Source of the DNA: RHLJ01 sp048058975
Lineage (GTDB): Bacteria > Bacteroidota > Rhodothermia > Balneolales > Balneolaceae
Reading direction: 5' to 3'
DNA length: 64,000 nt
Assembly: GCA_048058975.1 (NCBI GenBank)
Contig: JBLLNP010000009.1
Span: forward strand, 62,001-126,000
The position numbers and the translations under genes were made by a program. A model generated the notes under the pieces. That model searched no databases, had not been told where the DNA came from, and saw only the letters and a list, made by a program, of their open reading frames with translations. Every line of letters starts with the position of its first letter. The stretch's first letter is position 1. Of the stretch, positions 52,378 through 60,922 are shown piece after piece.

Positions 52378-53424
52378 TTAATTGTTTTCCGGGCGGAGTT
52401 TCCTAACCGTAGCCCCGGCCTGCCACATTTCGCTTTCACGGAGTTCTTTGAGTTCTTCTTCCAGTCCGGCTCGGTAGTCTGGCTTGGAGTTGGCATCGAT
52501 ACTTTTCTGGGCTTCATTGCCTGCTTCTACTTCGCTGTATAGCTTTTCGAATACAGGTTTTGTGGCATCACGGAACGGTTTCCACCAATCCAAAGCACCG
52601 CGTTGTGCAGTAGTGGAACAGTTGGCGTACATCCAGTCCATTCCATTCTCTGCAACAAGCGGCATCAATGATTGAGTGAGTTCCTCTACAGTTTCGTTAA
52701 AGGCTTCGGAAGGGGAGTGCCCATTCGCACGAAGTACTTCGTACTGTGCAGCAAAAATTCCCTGAATGGCACCCATCAATGTGCCGCGTTCTCCGGTTAA
52801 GTCGGAATATACTTCCTTACGGAAATCGGTTTTGAATAGGTAGCCTGATCCAACCCCAATTCCCAAAGCAACTACACGATCAAAGGCATTACCGGTAGCA
52901 TCCTGGAAAATCGCATAGCTCGAATTCAGTCCACGGCCTTCTAAAAACATGCGGCGAAGAGAAGTTCCTGAACCTTTAGGAGCCACAAGAATTACATCCA
53001 CATCATCAGGAGGAATAATATTAGTGCGTTCTTTGTAGGTGATACCAAATCCATGAGAGAAATAAAGAGCTTTTCCTTTGGTAAGGTGCTTTTTTACCAT
53101 CGGCCAAAGTGCAATTTGTCCGGCATCAGAAAGAAGAAACTGAAGAATGGTTCCTTTTTCACAGGCTTCTTCCAGCTCAAACAAAGTTTCGCCGGGAACC
53201 CAACCATCAGCTACGGCTTTGTCCCAGGTTTTGGAGCCTTTACGTTGGCCTACAATTACGTTAAAGCCGTTGTCTTTAAGGTTCAGTGCCTGTCCCGGAC
53301 CTTGTACGCCATATCCAAGTACAGCGATAGTTTCGTTTTTAAGGGTTTCCTGGGCTTTCTCGAGTGGGAATTCATCCCGTGTTACTACTTCTTCTTCGAC
53401 TCCGCCAAAATTTAAAAGTGCCAT
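52378..53424 (-). CDS. ilvC: Ketol-acid reductoisomerase
   Basis: IlvC isomerises and reduces acetolactate and acetohydroxybutyrate with NADPH. The 348-residue class I enzyme has the Rossmann motif AVLGYGVQGPGQALNLKDNG, the cofactor loop GQRKGSKTW, KGSGTSLRRMFLEGRGLNSS and the metal-binding YSDLTGERGTLMGAIQGIFA (Asp/Glu). The C-terminus is QAGATVRKLRPENN. It is the last gene of ilvDBNC, separated from ilvN by a 160-bp spacer holding facing repeats. The spacer downstream contains a diverged ilvC tail. Confidence 0.96.
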   Translation of the reverse strand: MALLNFGGVEEEVVTRDEFPLEKAQETLKNETIAVLGYGVQGPGQALNLKDNGFNVIVGQRKGSKTWDKAVADGWVPGETLFELEEACEKGTILQFLLSDAGQIALWPMVKKHLTKGKALYFSHGFGITYKERTNIIPPDDVDVILVAPKGSGTSLRRMFLEGRGLNSSYAIFQDATGNAFDRVVALGIGVGSGYLFKTDFRKEVYSDLTGERGTLMGAIQGIFAAQYEVLRANGHSPSEAFNETVEELTQSLMPLVAENGMDWMYANCSTTAQRGALDWWKPFRDATKPVFEKLYSEVEAGNEAQKSIDANSKPDYRAGLEEELKELRESEMWQAGATVRKLRPENN

Positions 53425-53476
53425 TTGTTGTGTTTAGTTTTATTTAGTGAGTTTTTGTTTTTCTAAGTTCTTAAGA

Positions 53477-53576
53477 ACACACCTCTTGTTCTCCTCTCAA
53501 GAGGAGACACCTTTTAAGTTTATTCGAACTTTCTAAAAGAGCTTCCCCTCTTGAGAGGGGATTGAGGGGTGTGTCG
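53477..53576. repeat. Facing pair of palindromic repeats between ilvN and ilvC
   Basis: Left unit: TCTCCTCT (53490-53497) with AGAGGAGA (53500-53507), flanked by ACACACCTC. Right unit, inverted: TCCCCTCT (53544-53551) with AGAGGGGA (53554-53561), flanked by TTGAGGGGTGTGT. The right unit is a family member of the uvrC-type repeat. The pair forms a head-to-head arrangement similar to a BIME. Confidence 0.85.
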
Positions 53577-53584
53577 GTATGATT

Positions 53585-54124
53585 TCATTCAGCTAACTCG
53601 CCATTAAGGAGTTCTTCCACCTGTTTTCCAAGTCCGTGTTGTTCGCGACTTACTGCGATTCTTCCTGAGCGGACGAATTCCACAATATCGTACTGCTTGA
53701 GTTCGTCAAACAACGCTTTGGTTTCGCGTTTATACCCGGCTTTTTCTATTACCACGAATTCTTTTTCGATGGTAAGAAAACGGGCTCCATGTTCACGAAC
53801 GATACGCTCCACTTCCAGTCCGTTGGTAAGGGAATCGGTTCTGAGTTTGTACAAAGCCAGTTCCTGTTGCACTACTTCTTTCTTTTTGTAGTATCCGGCT
53901 TTGAGTACTTCGACCTGCTTCTCAATCTGCTTAACTACTTTTTGTACAAGTTCTTCTGTTTCGGTTACCGCAATTGTAAAACGGTGGATGCCTTCACGCT
54001 CGCTTTCGGAGGTTGTTAGGCTTTCGATGTTGATTTTCCGCTTGGTGAAAATGATAGTGATCCTGTGTAGGAGTCCTACATGATTTTCGGTGTAAGCGGT
54101 GATGGTGAATTCTTGTTTGTCCAT
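53585..54124 (-). CDS. ilvN: Acetolactate synthase small (regulatory) subunit
   Basis: The 179-residue subunit begins with an ACT domain (FTITAYTENHVGLLHRITII, then FTKRKINIESLTTSESE), the site of valine feedback in the family, and has the usual C-terminal ALS_ss_C domain (KAGYKRETKALFDELKQYDI). It activates IlvB. It lies between ilvB (168-nt spacer) and ilvC (160-nt spacer) in the operon. Confidence 0.95.
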   Translation of the reverse strand: MDKQEFTITAYTENHVGLLHRITIIFTKRKINIESLTTSESEREGIHRFTIAVTETEELVQKVVKQIEKQVEVLKAGYYKKKEVVQQELALYKLRTDSLTNGLEVERIVREHGARFLTIEKEFVVIEKAGYKRETKALFDELKQYDIVEFVRSGRIAVSREQHGLGKQVEELLNGELAE

Positions 54125-54173
54125 ATTACTCTACATTCAATTTTTTACTTGCCATATTTGACCTCATCCCCGA

Positions 54174-54260
54174 CCCTTCTCCTTCGCAAGGAGAAGGGAG
54201 CTCCTTGAATTTGATTCGGTACTGATTGAAAAAGTCCTTCCCCTTGGTTAATGGGAAGAC
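54174..54260. repeat. Palindromic repeats between ilvB and ilvN
   Basis: An 11-bp perfect stem CCCTTCTCCTT (54174-54184) and AAGGAGAAGGG (54188-54198), loop CGC. A second hairpin is built on CTTCCC (54237-54242) and GGGAAG (54253-54258), with GTC and GAC on its outer edges. Again two units in one intra-operon spacer. Confidence 0.75.
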
Positions 54261-54292
54261 AGATGGGGTCTGAAAAGAGGTGTGCATATCTA

Positions 54293-56032
54293 TCACTCCA
54301 ATCTGATTTCTGCTACGCCCGAACCGCTTGGCACCATCGGGAATACGTTATTTTCTTTTCCAACCATAACTTCAAGGAAGTAGGCACCATCATAACTTAC
54401 AAATTCCTCAATGGCCGCTTCCAGTTGTTCTCTTTCAGTTACTTTGTTAGTGGGGATATAAAAACCTTTGGCAATCGTTTGGAAATCAGGATTAATCATC
54501 TCTGTGGATGAATAGCGCTTGTCAAAAAAGAGCTGTTGCCACTGTCGTACCATTCCCAAAAACTCATTATTAAGCAGTAGTACTTTTACTTTTGCTTTGG
54601 TTTGATAAATGGTTGCAAGTTCCTGAAGGGTCATCTGAAACCCTCCATCACCGACAACCGCTATAACCGTTCGGTTTGGCTCACCCAGAGCAGCCCCCAG
54701 CGCGGCGGGAAGGCCAAAGCCCATAGTTCCCAGTCCGCCTGAGGTAATGTTGCTCTTCGATTGAGTGAATTTGGTATATCTACATGCAACCATCTGGTGT
54801 TGGCCCACATCAGTTACCAGAATATGATTGCCTCCGGTTTTTTCATTAATAATGCGGATTACTTCACCCATAGTGAGAATTTCTGATGATGGATGAAGTT
54901 CTTCATTAATCACCTTTTCCCATTCTTGTTTGTCACAATCTCTGAAACGCTGCAACCATTCTTCATGACTATTTGGTTTTACCAGCTTGATGAGCTCGGT
55001 GAGCGATTCCTTTGCATCGCCAAGTACAGCTACCTCGGTTTTCACGTTCTTATCAACTTCAGCCGGATCAATTTCCAGGTGAATAACTTTGGCCTGCTTG
55101 GCATATTTGGTAAGATTCCCTGTAACACGATCATCGAACCGCATACCTATAGCTATCAATACATCACATTCGTTGGTAAGAAGATTAGGCCCATAATTTC
55201 CATGCATTCCAAGCATTCCTACATTTAGCGGATGATCGGTTTCCAATGCCGAAAGTCCCATGATAGTCCAGGCAGAAGGAATACCCGTTTTTTCGATCAG
55301 AGTTTTGAATTCTTTTTCTGCTTTTGCAAGAATCACACCTTGACCAAACAGGATATAAGGTCGTTTTGCATTGTTGATTAACTCCGCAGCTGCTTCAACT
55401 TTAGACAGATCCAGCTTAGGTTTTTCGATATAGCTGCGTACGGAAGTGCATTTTTTATATTCAAAATCCAACTCGGAAAATTGAGCATCTTTGGTAATAT
55501 CTACCAAAACCGGGCCGGGGCGTCCTGAACGTGCAAGATAGAACGCTTTAGCGAGTGCATCCGGAATTTCCTCTGCTTTTGTAACCTGATAATTCCATTT
55601 AGTAACCGGCATTGAAATCCCAATCACATCTGTTTCCTGAAAAGCATCGCTGCCAAGTAAAGCTGATGGGACTTGCCCGGTGATGCAAACAATAGGAGTG
55701 GAGTCGATTTGTGCATCAGCAAGTCCGGTAATCAGGTTTGTAGCTCCTGGACCGGAAGTAGCCAGACAGACACCTACTTTTCCGGATGCTCTTGCATATC
55801 CCTGAGCAGCGTGACTCGCACCTTGCTCGTGCCGGGCTAGCACGTGTTGGATTTTATCCTGATAATCGTACAAAGAGTCATACACAGGCATAATGGCTCC
55901 TCCGGGATATCCAAACGCCAGATCAACTCCTTCTTCGATCAGAATGCGGACAACTGCTTCAGCACCGGTAATCCGTTCGGTTTTGGATGGTATCGATTTC
56001 AATGTTTGTTCGGGTGCTTCTACAGTTCCCAT
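54293..56032 (-). CDS. ilvB: Acetolactate synthase large (catalytic) subunit
   Basis: The 579-residue ThDP enzyme condenses two pyruvates, or pyruvate with 2-oxobutanoate. Features are the catalytic Glu in VLARHEQGASHAAQGYARAS, FAD-binding middle domain (IGMRFDDRVTGN), and the ThDP motif around AVVGDGGFQMTLQELATIYQ. The ATG start is 24 nt after ilvD. It works with IlvN in the valine/leucine and isoleucine branches. Confidence 0.96.
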   Translation of the reverse strand: MGTVEAPEQTLKSIPSKTERITGAEAVVRILIEEGVDLAFGYPGGAIMPVYDSLYDYQDKIQHVLARHEQGASHAAQGYARASGKVGVCLATSGPGATNLITGLADAQIDSTPIVCITGQVPSALLGSDAFQETDVIGISMPVTKWNYQVTKAEEIPDALAKAFYLARSGRPGPVLVDITKDAQFSELDFEYKKCTSVRSYIEKPKLDLSKVEAAAELINNAKRPYILFGQGVILAKAEKEFKTLIEKTGIPSAWTIMGLSALETDHPLNVGMLGMHGNYGPNLLTNECDVLIAIGMRFDDRVTGNLTKYAKQAKVIHLEIDPAEVDKNVKTEVAVLGDAKESLTELIKLVKPNSHEEWLQRFRDCDKQEWEKVINEELHPSSEILTMGEVIRIINEKTGGNHILVTDVGQHQMVACRYTKFTQSKSNITSGGLGTMGFGLPAALGAALGEPNRTVIAVVGDGGFQMTLQELATIYQTKAKVKVLLLNNEFLGMVRQWQQLFFDKRYSSTEMINPDFQTIAKGFYIPTNKVTEREQLEAAIEEFVSYDGAYFLEVMVGKENNVFPMVPSGSGVAEIRLE

Positions 56033-56056
56033 AGTGAGTGAAATTGAGAGTGAGTA

Positions 56057-57736
56057 TTAAAATTCATCTGTTACACAGCCTTTTGAGGCAGATGAAACGG
56101 TTTTAGCATATTTGTAAAGCTGCCCACGCTTAACTTTCAAGGGAGGCTCGATCCAGTTACTTCGGCGTGATTCCAGTTCTTCATCGCTTAATTCTACATG
56201 AATGGTGTTTTTTTCCGCATCAATACTGATGGCATCTCCATCCTGAACAAGAGCAATAGTACCTCCGGTTTGGGCTTCGGGAGTAACATGCCCCACAACA
56301 AATCCGTGTGAGCCTCCGGAAAAACGCCCATCTGTAATCAGTGCAACTTCTTTTCCAAGTCCTGCTCCCATAATCGCCGAAGTTGGCTTCAGCATCTCAG
56401 GCATTCCCGGACCACCTTTTGGACCTACATATCGAATTATGATTACGTCTCCCTTCTGAACTTTACCCTGACTGATACCTTCGTTGGCTTCTTCTTCGCT
56501 ATCAAAAACCCGGGCTGGTCCTGCAAAGGCCAAGCCTTCCTTCCCGGTAATTTTGGCTACAGCACCTTCTTTGGCAAGGTTTCCATACAAAATTTGAATG
56601 TGACCGTTTTTCTTGATGGGGTTGTCTGCATTACGGATAACATCCTGACCTGATTTTAATGTATCTACTTCAGCCAGATTTTCTGCAACCGTTTTTCCGG
56701 TGATGGTCATGCAGTCACCATGAAGCATGCCTTCGTCCAGCATAAACTTCATTACTGCCGGGATTCCACCCACTTTATGCAGGTCTTCCATTACATATTT
56801 TCCACTCGGTTTTAGATCTCCGAGGAAAGGAGTGGTATCGCTAATATGTTGGAAATCTTTTAAGGTGAATTCGATATCCGCTTCTTTTGCAATGGCGAGC
56901 ATGTGCAGTACAGCATTAGTCGAACCACCAAGAACTGTAATTAACCGAAACGCATTTTCAAGCGATTTTTTGGTAAGAATGTCTCTCGGCTTGATATCAT
57001 TCTCAAGCAGCTTAATTAGATGCTTTCCAACTTCTTCACATTCAATCACTTTATCACTTCCATTTGCCGGATTGGAAGAATTGAAAGGAAGCGTCATTCC
57101 CATTGCTTCAATTGCAGATGCCATGGTATTGGCTGTGTACATCCCGCCGCAGGCACCCGGACCGGGACAAGCGTTCATCACAATATCTTTGAACTCCTGA
57201 TCATCAATGGAACCGGATACTTTTTGTCCCCATGCTTCAAAAGCAGAAACCACATCCAGTTTTTGACCATTATGATGTCCGGGGGCAATGGTTCCTCCAT
57301 AAACCAGAACTGCAGGTCGGTTTACACGAAGCATCGCCATTAAAGCACCCGGCATGTTTTTATCACAGCCTACAATAGCTACCATACCGTCGTAGCTCAT
57401 ACCTTTCACTACCGATTCCATAGAATCTGCAATAAGGTCTCGGGAGGGGAGTGAGTAACGCATCCCCGGAGTCCCCATCGAAATACCGTCACTTATACCA
57501 ATAGTATTAAAAATAAGACCGGTCATGGAAGAAGCATTAACTCCACGTTTAACATGAACAGCCAAATCATTGAGGTGCATATTGCAGGGATTGCCTTCGT
57601 AACCGGTGCTTGCAATTCCAATCATCGGTTTCTTTAGATCTTCATCTGTTAAACCAAGCGCATGAAGCATTGCCTGGGCTGCCGGTTGCGAACCGTCTTG
57701 GGTAATGTGTTTACTGTATTTATTAAGTTCCGCCAT
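56057..57736 (-). CDS. ilvD: Dihydroxy-acid dehydratase
   Basis: IlvD dehydrates dihydroxy-acids to the 2-oxo acids of valine and isoleucine, using an Fe-S cluster and Mg2+. The 559 residues show GCDKNMPGALMAMLRVNRP and CPGPGACGGMYTANTMASAI with cluster cysteines, and the C-terminal DGRFSGGSHGFVVGHVTPEA. The ATG at 57736 (MAELNKYSKHI) is preferred over 57748. It is the first gene of ilvDBNC; a leader-peptide attenuator lies just upstream. Confidence 0.95.
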   Translation of the reverse strand: MAELNKYSKHITQDGSQPAAQAMLHALGLTDEDLKKPMIGIASTGYEGNPCNMHLNDLAVHVKRGVNASSMTGLIFNTIGISDGISMGTPGMRYSLPSRDLIADSMESVVKGMSYDGMVAIVGCDKNMPGALMAMLRVNRPAVLVYGGTIAPGHHNGQKLDVVSAFEAWGQKVSGSIDDQEFKDIVMNACPGPGACGGMYTANTMASAIEAMGMTLPFNSSNPANGSDKVIECEEVGKHLIKLLENDIKPRDILTKKSLENAFRLITVLGGSTNAVLHMLAIAKEADIEFTLKDFQHISDTTPFLGDLKPSGKYVMEDLHKVGGIPAVMKFMLDEGMLHGDCMTITGKTVAENLAEVDTLKSGQDVIRNADNPIKKNGHIQILYGNLAKEGAVAKITGKEGLAFAGPARVFDSEEEANEGISQGKVQKGDVIIIRYVGPKGGPGMPEMLKPTSAIMGAGLGKEVALITDGRFSGGSHGFVVGHVTPEAQTGGTIALVQDGDAISIDAEKNTIHVELSDEELESRRSNWIEPPLKVKRGQLYKYAKTVSSASKGCVTDEF

Positions 57737-57758
57737 TCTGTAATTCAAAAATGTATGT

Positions 57759-57795
57759 CAAAAAAAAAGCCTTCCGGTTAGGGGAAGGCTTTTTT
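57759..57795 (-). terminator. Leader terminator (attenuator) upstream of ilvD
   Basis: On the minus strand: AGCCTTCC (57783-57790 complement), a 7-nt loop, GGAAGGCT (57768-57775 complement) and about nine T. It stands 23 nt before the ilvD ATG. The base sequence AGCCTTCCCC can instead pair with GGGGAAAGCT inside the leader frame (57824-57833 complement), with one mismatch, to form an antiterminator. Confidence 0.9.
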
Positions 57796-57814
57796 AAGTT
57801 TCTTAAATGATTAA

Positions 57815-57892
57815 TCAACATATAGCTTTCCCCAGTCGGTATGAAGTACCAATGACTTGAATAATGACCAAAGAAATGACAGTTGAAAGCAT
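57815..57892 (-). CDS. ilv leader peptide (25 residues)
   Basis: An ATG frame of 25 codons and a TGA stop, starting MLSTVISLVIIQVIGTSY. Eleven of 25 codons are Val, Ile or Leu, eight of them in residues 5-14 (VISLVIIQVI). The frame begins about 16 nt after the predicted transcription start. Codons 20-23 (Leu Gly Lys Ala) contain GGGGAAAGCT, the segment complementary to the terminator's 5' arm. By analogy with the E. coli ilv leaders, ribosome stalling at scarce Ile, Val or Leu tRNA would favour antitermination. Too short for a routine gene call, but the composition and position are compelling. Confidence 0.8.
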   Translation of the reverse strand: MLSTVISLVIIQVIGTSYRLGKAIC

Positions 57893-57914
57893 TCTTATAA
57901 ACTTAGTTACGAGC

Positions 57915-57946
57915 CAAAAGTAATGGCTAATGCCTCCTAATTTCAA
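57915..57946 (-). promoter_or_regulatory. Predicted ilvD promoter (TAnnTTTG type)
   Basis: On the minus strand, TACTTTTG (complement of 57915-57922) matches the Bacteroidota -7 box TAnnTTTG. TTG (complement of 57944-57946) sits 21 nt upstream, within the usual spacing for the -33 box. A start near 57908 would give a leader of about 170 nt to ilvD. Confidence 0.6.
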
Positions 57947-57994
57947 CTGAGAAACAGACTAAATATTAGAATTAATGGGATGGCCAAGAACTAT

Positions 57995-59542
57995 TTACGT
58001 GCTACTTCGGGGCTTGAATTTTGCTTTAATTACCTCTTGAATTGGTTTATCGTCTATTTTTGCCTCCAGCCATGATATGATGTCCAAATATAAAAATGCC
58101 CTTTTTTGGTATGGCTTTTTTTGGATTTCAAGGAGTCTGATACGTAGTTCAATGAACTTCTTTTGTATTTCTTTTGGATTAGTGGAAGTAAGATTCCGAA
58201 GGAATTTCAGAATCTCTTCCTGAACCAGATTCAGATCATTCATCTTTCGAATAAATCGGTAGGTCGATCTGGCTTGATACTCGATAAGGGTTTCATTCCC
58301 AAGTTCGAAGTGGGCAATAAGATTTAATATTCGTGCAAAACAGTGGATATCTTCTCTAAGTCTTGGATCAGGATAATTGATGATTTTATTCAGATAAGAA
58401 ATAGTTTCTTCGATTTTTCCTGCGCCAAAAAACATACAGGCTATCTTATAATAGAATACAAGAATCCGGTGCGGGTCTATCCGACTCTCGAACTTTTCAA
58501 TCTGATTGATTAGTTCAGGAACTATCTTTAATCCTTCTGTAAAAGTGCCCGTGATAAAGTGTTGATTTATCAGGGATGTGTAATAATATTGAAAACCTAA
58601 TGTTTCCAAATTCTCATTAGAACGGGTAGGAGGGTTATCCAGGAATTCTTTAAGTCGTTTAACTTCTTCTGCATGCTTTTCATCATGCCCCAAAACAAAA
58701 AGAGCTTCGAGCAGCACGTGCATTCCTTTAAGATACCAGATAGATTCAAGTTCCAGCATTTCCGGGTTCTTTCGAAAATGCTCTACCCATTTTTGAGCGT
58801 ACCGATATTGCATTAAAAAATCCTGCACAATAAGGCTGTACCAGGCGAAAGAAACATTTAAATAATGCTTTTCAAAAAAACCGATATCCGTCAAATCAAT
58901 TTGTTTAAGAGCATTATCAAAGAATTTTTCAGTGATATCAAAATCCTGCTCGCTTCGCACATGACCTGCTTTTATATAGATTCCATAAAGTCTCAGAGCC
59001 AGATTTGAAAGCGAGTGATAACGGCTTACCGCCCCAACCGACTCTTCCGCCTCTTCAATAAGCTGATCTGCACGATTTCTTAAACTTCGTGTTATATATT
59101 GTGATTCGATTAGCTTTTCAAACCCAAGAATTTCAGTAGTAAGTGTTATCCGGTGATTGTTGTAGGATAAAGACTTCGCTTTATCAAGAATCTTCAAACT
59201 TTGCTTATAGAGTCCTTTATCGTACAAAATCCGCGCGTAATCGATTTGCTCTCTGAGTTGAATATCGATGTTATGATTTACATAGGTGAGTCTAAGACTG
59301 GTAAGAATTTGTTTGTATAAATGCGCTTTCAGGTTGGAGAGCTGAGATTTTTTGAGGTCTGTAATTTTAGTTACTATCACCTCTTCATCATATTCTTTTG
59401 CTTTGTCAACAGCATCAAACAACTGAATGAATTTCGCGTCTTCGGTGCTGTTACGAGTAGCATAAATCTTAAAACTACGTTTTTCGGACTTGGAAAGAGA
59501 CCTGATTAACTGATATAAATGATCATTTGGTTGGTTGGCCAT
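57995..59542 (-). CDS. Helical-repeat (TPR-like) protein, function unknown
   Basis: A 515-residue soluble protein, mostly alpha-helical. The pattern of repeating helix pairs (for example YDKGLYKQSLKILDKAKSLS and GAGKIEETISYLNKIINYPD) resembles degenerate TPR repeats. The N-terminus (NDHLYQLIRSLSKSEKRSFK) is conserved in Bacteroidota hypothetical proteins. No catalytic motif. It is co-directional with ilvD (258 nt downstream) and divergent from leuA, with a palindrome between. Confidence 0.6.
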   Translation of the reverse strand: MANQPNDHLYQLIRSLSKSEKRSFKIYATRNSTEDAKFIQLFDAVDKAKEYDEEVIVTKITDLKKSQLSNLKAHLYKQILTSLRLTYVNHNIDIQLREQIDYARILYDKGLYKQSLKILDKAKSLSYNNHRITLTTEILGFEKLIESQYITRSLRNRADQLIEEAEESVGAVSRYHSLSNLALRLYGIYIKAGHVRSEQDFDITEKFFDNALKQIDLTDIGFFEKHYLNVSFAWYSLIVQDFLMQYRYAQKWVEHFRKNPEMLELESIWYLKGMHVLLEALFVLGHDEKHAEEVKRLKEFLDNPPTRSNENLETLGFQYYYTSLINQHFITGTFTEGLKIVPELINQIEKFESRIDPHRILVFYYKIACMFFGAGKIEETISYLNKIINYPDPRLREDIHCFARILNLIAHFELGNETLIEYQARSTYRFIRKMNDLNLVQEEILKFLRNLTSTNPKEIQKKFIELRIRLLEIQKKPYQKRAFLYLDIISWLEAKIDDKPIQEVIKAKFKPRSST

Positions 59543-59586
59543 TGTAAGAAAAGAGGCTTTTCAGGATATTTAAGTTATTGAATTTA

Positions 59587-59611
59587 TTAACTTATATTTT
59601 TAATAAGTTAA
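59587..59611. promoter_or_regulatory. Palindrome in the divergent leuA/TPR-like promoter region
   Basis: TTAACTTAT (59587-59595) and ATAAGTTAA (59603-59611) are perfect 9-bp arms, spacer ATTTTTA. It lies 44 nt upstream of the TPR-like gene and 138 nt upstream of leuA. The AT-rich symmetric form suits an operator for a dimeric regulator rather than a strong terminator. Confidence 0.5.
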
Positions 59612-59676
59612 TTTTGGCGATAGTTGGTTGTTGTAATATACACCTATTCTAGTTTCATAAGAAGATATACTCCAGC

Positions 59677-59684
59677 TACTTTTG
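59677..59684 (+). promoter_or_regulatory. Candidate -7 box for leuA
   Basis: TACTTTTG, the same octamer as in the predicted ilvD promoter. It lies 65 nt before the leuA ATG. The matching -33 motif is weak (TTTC 20 to 25 nt upstream). No leader peptide was seen between it and leuA. Confidence 0.4.
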
Positions 59685-59749
59685 GACACCAATTACTGAT
59701 TCTGACCAAATCTGTAATGACAAGTTGAAAGTTAGAAATCAATAGCACA

Positions 59750-60913
59750 ATGCCAAACAAGCAAATACAGATTTTTGACACCACTCTGAGAGATGGGGAG
59801 CAAGTCCCCGGCTGCCAGTTAAATACAGAAGAAAAGATTGAAGTTGCCAAAGCCCTGGAAAGCCTGGGCGTAGATGTGATGGAAGTAGGATTTCCAATTT
59901 CCAGTCCTGGTGATTTCGAATCTGTTCATAAAATTGCAGCAATTATTAAAGAATCGACTGTATGCGCCCTCTCTCGCGCTGTTGAAAAGGATATCGAAGT
60001 AGCTGCAGAGGCAATCAAAACTGCAGCTCAGCCGCGCATTCATACCGGAATCGGAACTTCTGATAGTCATATTTTTGATAAGCTGAAATCTACCCGTGAA
60101 AATGTATTGGAGCGGGGAGTAGCGGCAGTAAAGTATGCCAAGAGGTTTGTGGAAGATGTGGAATTTTATGCAGAAGATGCCGGGCGTACCGATAATGAAT
60201 ACCTTGCAAAAATAATCGAAGCTGTTATTGCAGCCGGAGCAACCGTTGTAAACATCCCCGATACTACCGGATATTGTTTACCCTGGCAATATGGAGAAAA
60301 GATCAAGTTTCTAAAGGAAAACGTGAAAGGCATTGATAATGCTATCATTTCAACGCACTGCCATAACGATCTTGGCCTTGCAACCGCAAACTCAATAGCC
60401 GGAGTTGCAAATGGGGCTGGGCAGGTTGAATGTACCATCAATGGAATTGGAGAACGGGCTGGAAATGCTTCTCTGGAAGAAGTGGTAATGATTCTTCGGC
60501 AGCATAGCGATCTGAATTACGATACTGGAATCAATTCGAGGTTACTCAAATCGATGAGTGAATTGGTTTCTGCTAAGATGAGAATGCCCGTTCAACCTAA
60601 TAAAGCAATTGTTGGAGCGAACGCCTTTGCTCACTCTTCAGGAATCCATCAGGACGGGGTGATAAAAAGCAGGGAGACCTATGAAATTATTGATCCGCTG
60701 GAAGTTGGAGTTGATGAATCCTCAATCGTACTAACAGCCCGAAGTGGACGTGCTGCGCTTAACTATCGCGCTATGAAGCTAGGGTTTGATGTTCCCAGAG
60801 AAGTTATTGAAGAACTTTACCAACAGTTTTTAGTGATTGCCGATGAAAAGAAGGTGGTTCAGGATTCTGATTTAATCTTACTTTTCTCACAAACAGCAGT
60901 TAAAACAGCCTGA
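59750..60913 (+). CDS. leuA: 2-isopropylmalate synthase (short form)
   Basis: The 387-residue enzyme condenses acetyl-CoA with 2-oxoisovalerate to start leucine synthesis. It carries FDTTLRDGEQVPGCQLN at the start and HCHNDLGLATANSIAGVANG, with the metal-binding His and Asn residues (also INGIGERAGNASLEEVV). It lacks the C-terminal LeuA dimer/allosteric domain of the long enzymes (about 130 residues); the catalytic domain and a short subdomain remain. This could make it insensitive to leucine feedback. It starts the leuACDB operon. Confidence 0.92.
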   Translation: MPNKQIQIFDTTLRDGEQVPGCQLNTEEKIEVAKALESLGVDVMEVGFPISSPGDFESVHKIAAIIKESTVCALSRAVEKDIEVAAEAIKTAAQPRIHTGIGTSDSHIFDKLKSTRENVLERGVAAVKYAKRFVEDVEFYAEDAGRTDNEYLAKIIEAVIAAGATVVNIPDTTGYCLPWQYGEKIKFLKENVKGIDNAIISTHCHNDLGLATANSIAGVANGAGQVECTINGIGERAGNASLEEVVMILRQHSDLNYDTGINSRLLKSMSELVSAKMRMPVQPNKAIVGANAFAHSSGIHQDGVIKSRETYEIIDPLEVGVDESSIVLTARSGRAALNYRAMKLGFDVPREVIEELYQQFLVIADEKKVVQDSDLILLFSQTAVKTA

Positions 60914-60922
60914 CAGGAGTTT

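Noticed and set aside
59540..59749. A leader peptide for leuA like that of ilvD
   Set aside because: No short frame rich in Leu codons and no terminator hairpin with T-run directly before leuA was found.
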